NCBI GenBank assembly: GCA_050948785.1
Contig: JBMNEM010000010.1
Location: 1 to 64,000 of the forward strand
Length of the DNA stretch: 64,000 nucleotides
DNA from: JAAZMI01 sp050948785
Lineage (GTDB): Bacteria > Bacillota > Dethiobacteria > DTU022 > UBA8154
Direction: 5' to 3'
The number at the start of each line of letters is the position of its first letter. Within the stretch, counting starts at the first letter, position 1. The notes beneath the pieces are model-generated. The model did no database searches and was not told the DNA's origin. It saw only the letters and a list, made by a program, of their open reading frames with translations. The translations under genes and the position numbers were made by a program. This document shows positions 61,633-64,000 of this stretch, in pieces.

Positions 61633-62466
61633 ATGTCAGTCATGGATCAGCAACAAAACTATTTATTTTCCTTAATCGCCGTTTTTTTGGCTTTGGGTAT
61701 TGGAATTTTAATTGGCGCCTCCATGGGTGAAAATGCTCTTGTTACCAATCAAATTGCTGTAATTGAAGAACTCAAAAATGAAATCCGACGCCATAAGGAG
61801 GAAGTAGAGACCCAGTTTCTTTCTGTTTCCCAGTTGAAGGAGGAGCTTTTACGCTGGGAATCACTGGAAGAGGACTACTTTAATCCTCTGCTGTTGCAGG
61901 ACAAATTAAGGAATGTAAAATTAAAAGTTATTGTTCAAGATAATTTGCCGGCGGACCTGGAAGAATTTTTAGATTTAAGCGGTTGTAGTTACCAGGCTTT
62001 TATTTTTGCAGAAACAAATTCCTGGCCAGAAATTATTACTGAAGAAGGCGAAGATTTTTTCGCTTCTTCATCGGGGGGGCTGTTGTTAATTGATACTTTA
62101 GAGTTGGTTTTGCTGGGAGAAGAAAACATTCCTTTAGACGATATTTTAAAGAGGTTGGAAGAAAAAAACCTGTTATGGGTAAAAACAGATAAATTCGGCG
62201 CGACATTTTCTTCCTCCACACTGCAAAAGCAAACTTACGACAGGGAATTTTTTATGGCCTATGGACACTTGGACCCGCTTTGCCTCGATCTAGTTCATAA
62301 GATCAGGCAAAAGGGGGAAACTGTCCTCTGGGTAAATGCTCCGGAAGATCAGGAAAATCAAGCAAATACACCTGCGGAGCTAAAAGTTGCTGTTTCTGAA
62401 AATATGGCCTTGGATAGTTTTTACAACAGGTTAAAACTTTTGGAAATCTTGCAGGTAGATAATTAA
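61633..62466 (+). CDS. SteB/MctB-like (DUF3186 copper transporter family) membrane protein
   Basis: 277-aa bitopic protein with one helix (FSLIAVFLALGIGILIGASM, about 12-31), a coiled-coil (about 42-78) and an outer alpha/beta domain. The pattern is that of the family annotated as copper transporter MctB. Next to steA it is more likely the SteB partner; no metal-binding motif is visible. ATG 61633 or 61642 after AAAAGGG. Confidence 0.8.
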   Translation: MSVMDQQQNYLFSLIAVFLALGIGILIGASMGENALVTNQIAVIEELKNEIRRHKEEVETQFLSVSQLKEELLRWESLEEDYFNPLLLQDKLRNVKLKVIVQDNLPADLEEFLDLSGCSYQAFIFAETNSWPEIITEEGEDFFASSSGGLLLIDTLELVLLGEENIPLDDILKRLEEKNLLWVKTDKFGATFSSSTLQKQTYDREFFMAYGHLDPLCLDLVHKIRQKGETVLWVNAPEDQENQANTPAELKVAVSENMALDSFYNRLKLLEILQVDN

Positions 62467-62627
62467 GTAAGCATAAGCATAGGAAAAGTACAGGAAATGA
62501 CGTCGGCACGAAACATCTTCAATAAAAGATTAAGTCAAATTTGAACCCCCGGATTTATCAATGGAAAGTCAATAGTTGTGCCCCAAAGTTTATGCATACT
62601 TACAAACTGTTAGGTGGGAAGAAGAGA

Positions 62628-63287
62628 ATGCAGGTATCGGCGATTATACCCGCCTATAATGAAGAAGGCTGGGTAGGAAAAACGGTGCAGGCCCTCCGGG
62701 AATTAGCAGAAATTGATGAGATAATTGTCGTTGATGATGGTTCAGTGGATAAAACATCCCTGGAAGCGCGGGAAGCAGGTGCAACTGTGTGCCGTTTTTC
62801 CCAAAACAAAGGGAAAAGCCAGGCTTTACGGGAAGGTGCCCGTATCGCCCGGGGGGAAATACTGGCCTTTGTGGATGCCGATCTGGGAGAAACGGCTCTG
62901 GAATTTCGCAAGCTGATTGCTTCCGTTTTAGCCAATGATGCGGATATGGTGATAGGTTACTTTCAAGCACCCGGACGGGCGGGGTTGGGACTGGTAAAAT
63001 CACTTGCTTACTGGGGAATCCGCTATTATACCGGGCAAAGAATGATAGCTCCTCTTTCCGGGCAGCGCGTTCTTAAACGCTGTTTGTGGGATTCTCTTAT
63101 TTTTCAAGCCGAGGGTTTTGCTGCAGAAGTAGCACTGACGATCGAAAGTTTTAGAAAAGGGTTCAGGGTTAAAGAAATTCCGGTGCAGATGAGGCACCGT
63201 TTTTGGGGCAACAGCTACCGGGCTTTTCTGCACCGGGGCACCCAATTTTATGCTGTTATGAAACTGCTTTTGGCTGAAAAAATATAA
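62628..63287 (+). CDS. Family 2 glycosyltransferase
   Basis: 219-aa GT2 enzyme: VSAIIPAYNEEGWVGKTVQA, IIVVDDGSVDKTS and the metal-binding AFVDADLGETALEF (DxD), with no membrane helices. The acceptor and donor are not evident. ATG 62628 is used because the GT-A fold starts there and AGGTGGG lies upstream; a longer frame from 62541 has no ribosome site. It sits in a steA-steB-GT2-MraY-like set, suggesting work on a lipid-linked glycan or wall polymer. Confidence 0.85.
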   Translation: MQVSAIIPAYNEEGWVGKTVQALRELAEIDEIIVVDDGSVDKTSLEAREAGATVCRFSQNKGKSQALREGARIARGEILAFVDADLGETALEFRKLIASVLANDADMVIGYFQAPGRAGLGLVKSLAYWGIRYYTGQRMIAPLSGQRVLKRCLWDSLIFQAEGFAAEVALTIESFRKGFRVKEIPVQMRHRFWGNSYRAFLHRGTQFYAVMKLLLAEKI

Positions 63288-63324
63288 CTTTCTCAGCTAA
63301 GGAGTACAAAGGAGAAATTTGTGT

Positions 63325-64000
63325 ATGCATGAAAACCTGTCATTATCCTTCCTTACGGTCTTAATGCCGGTTTTAGTTACTTATTTCTTGACCCCCTATT
63401 ATATTCGGCTACAAAAATCAAAAAATGCCGTTGCTGTCAATTATCAAGGAATTAAGATCGTTACGGGGGGAGGCCTAATCCTTTTAGCCGCTTTTTCCGC
63501 CGTACAGTTTTTTTATTTTTTTTACCCACAAGGGGAACAAATCCCCGGGGTGTTTATGCTCTTGTATTTGAGCGGCATTACTTTTTTAGGAATGTTCGAT
63601 GATCTTAAGGGTGAAAAGGGTTGTAAGGGTTTTCGTGGTCATCTCCGAAAGTTTTGGCAAGGAGAGGGTATTTCTACAGGCCTTTATAAAGCAGCCGGCG
63701 GCCTTGTTTTAGGTGTGATTATTTCTGCATTGACTGGCGGAGGTTCCTGGACGGAGTGGTTGCTTAAAGGGATCTTCCTGGCTCTTTTCTCTAACCTCTT
63801 CAATCTTCTGGATACACGGCCTGCCCGGGCAGCAAAATTCTTTTTCTTTTTTTCTCTGGTTTTTATCCTTGTTTATAAAGAGCGTTTTTTACCGCTAATC
63901 TCTCTTTGGAGCGCCCTTTATATTTACCTGTTTTGGGAACTTGAGCAGAAAATTATGCTTGGTGATGCCGGAGCTTATTTATTGGGTGGGGCCCTTGGGC
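63325..64000 (+). CDS. MraY/WecA-like phospho-sugar transferase (partial)
   Basis: At least 225 aa, cut by the window end. Polytopic membrane protein of the polyprenyl-phosphate GlcNAc/MurNAc-pentapeptide transferase superfamily: TYFLTPYYIR in helix 1, GITFLGMFDDLKG with the Asp-Asp motif, SNLFNLLDTRPARA in the position of the usual NxxNxxDGxD, and MLGDAGAYLLGG. The Gly-Leu changes in the last motif differ from true MraY, so it is probably a paralog. ATG 63325 follows AAAGGAG by 8 nt. Confidence 0.8.
   Translation, partial: MHENLSLSFLTVLMPVLVTYFLTPYYIRLQKSKNAVAVNYQGIKIVTGGGLILLAAFSAVQFFYFFYPQGEQIPGVFMLLYLSGITFLGMFDDLKGEKGCKGFRGHLRKFWQGEGISTGLYKAAGGLVLGVIISALTGGGSWTEWLLKGIFLALFSNLFNLLDTRPARAAKFFFFFSLVFILVYKERFLPLISLWSALYIYLFWELEQKIMLGDAGAYLLGGALG

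Noticed and set aside
1..64000. CRISPR arrays, tRNA or rRNA genes, prophage
   Set aside because: No spaced direct repeats, cloverleaf, rRNA-like sequence or phage structural genes were seen on either strand.

Overview
The window looks like a chromosomal stretch of an anaerobic, endospore-forming member of the Firmicutes (Clostridia, of a Desulfotomaculum/Moorella/Thermoanaerobacter-like type; I cannot name the genus). Supporting signs are a complete spoIIIAA-AH operon, pro-sigma-K, SpoIVB, Spo0A behind a sigma-H promoter and 0A box, an electron-bifurcating transhydrogenase (NfnAB), strong Shine-Dalgarno sequences with many GTG/TTG starts, and an OLE RNA with its partner gene oapA. All recognised genes except one small gene lie on the + strand. 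No tRNA, rRNA, CRISPR array or intact insertion sequence was seen.

Region 1 (1-12.7 kb) is a Tad (Flp) pilus cluster: tadE, tadG-like, cpaB, cpaE/tadZ, cpaF/tadA, tadB and tadC. It is followed by a large von Willebrand factor A membrane protein, a DUF192 protein, a polytopic membrane protein and pilT. Region 2 (12.8-26.5 kb) holds archaeal-type phosphoglycerate mutase, a decayed RelE-like toxin gene, the recombination nuclease addB-addA, a radical SAM gene, sigK (uninterrupted), the yqeG phosphatase, a small minus-strand gene and an O-antigen-ligase-like gene. Region 3 (26.7-33 kb) is a type IV pilus cluster: prepilin peptidase, pilB, pilC, a main pilin that is a pseudogene in this sequence, then four minor pilin-like genes. 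Region 4 (33-41.4 kb) has pepQ, efp, an acidic zinc-ribbon protein and the eight spoIIIA genes.

Region 5 (41.4-54.3 kb) runs asp23-amaP-DUF2273-nusB, then nfnA-nfnB, three consecutive folD genes, xseA-xseB-ispA, OLE RNA, oapA and dxs. The folD copies are striking: copy 1 has the usual catalytic residues, copy 2 has lost both catalytic and dinucleotide-binding signatures, and copy 3 keeps the nucleotide-binding signatures but has lost all four catalytic positions. Region 6 (54.3-64 kb) is tlyA-nadK-recN-spoIVB-spo0A followed by steA, a steB-like gene, a family 2 glycosyltransferase and a truncated MraY-like gene. The usual argR between tlyA/nadK and recN is absent.

Several starts are unusual. 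addA has no ATG/GTG/TTG before its Walker A motif but has a CTG behind a perfect Shine-Dalgarno. pepQ appears to start at ATT behind a perfect Shine-Dalgarno. steA has no canonical start for its conserved N-terminus. The strongest candidates for follow-up are the folD triplet beside nfnAB, the OLE/OapA locus, the non-canonical starts, and a hairpin that covers the spoIVB ribosome binding site.
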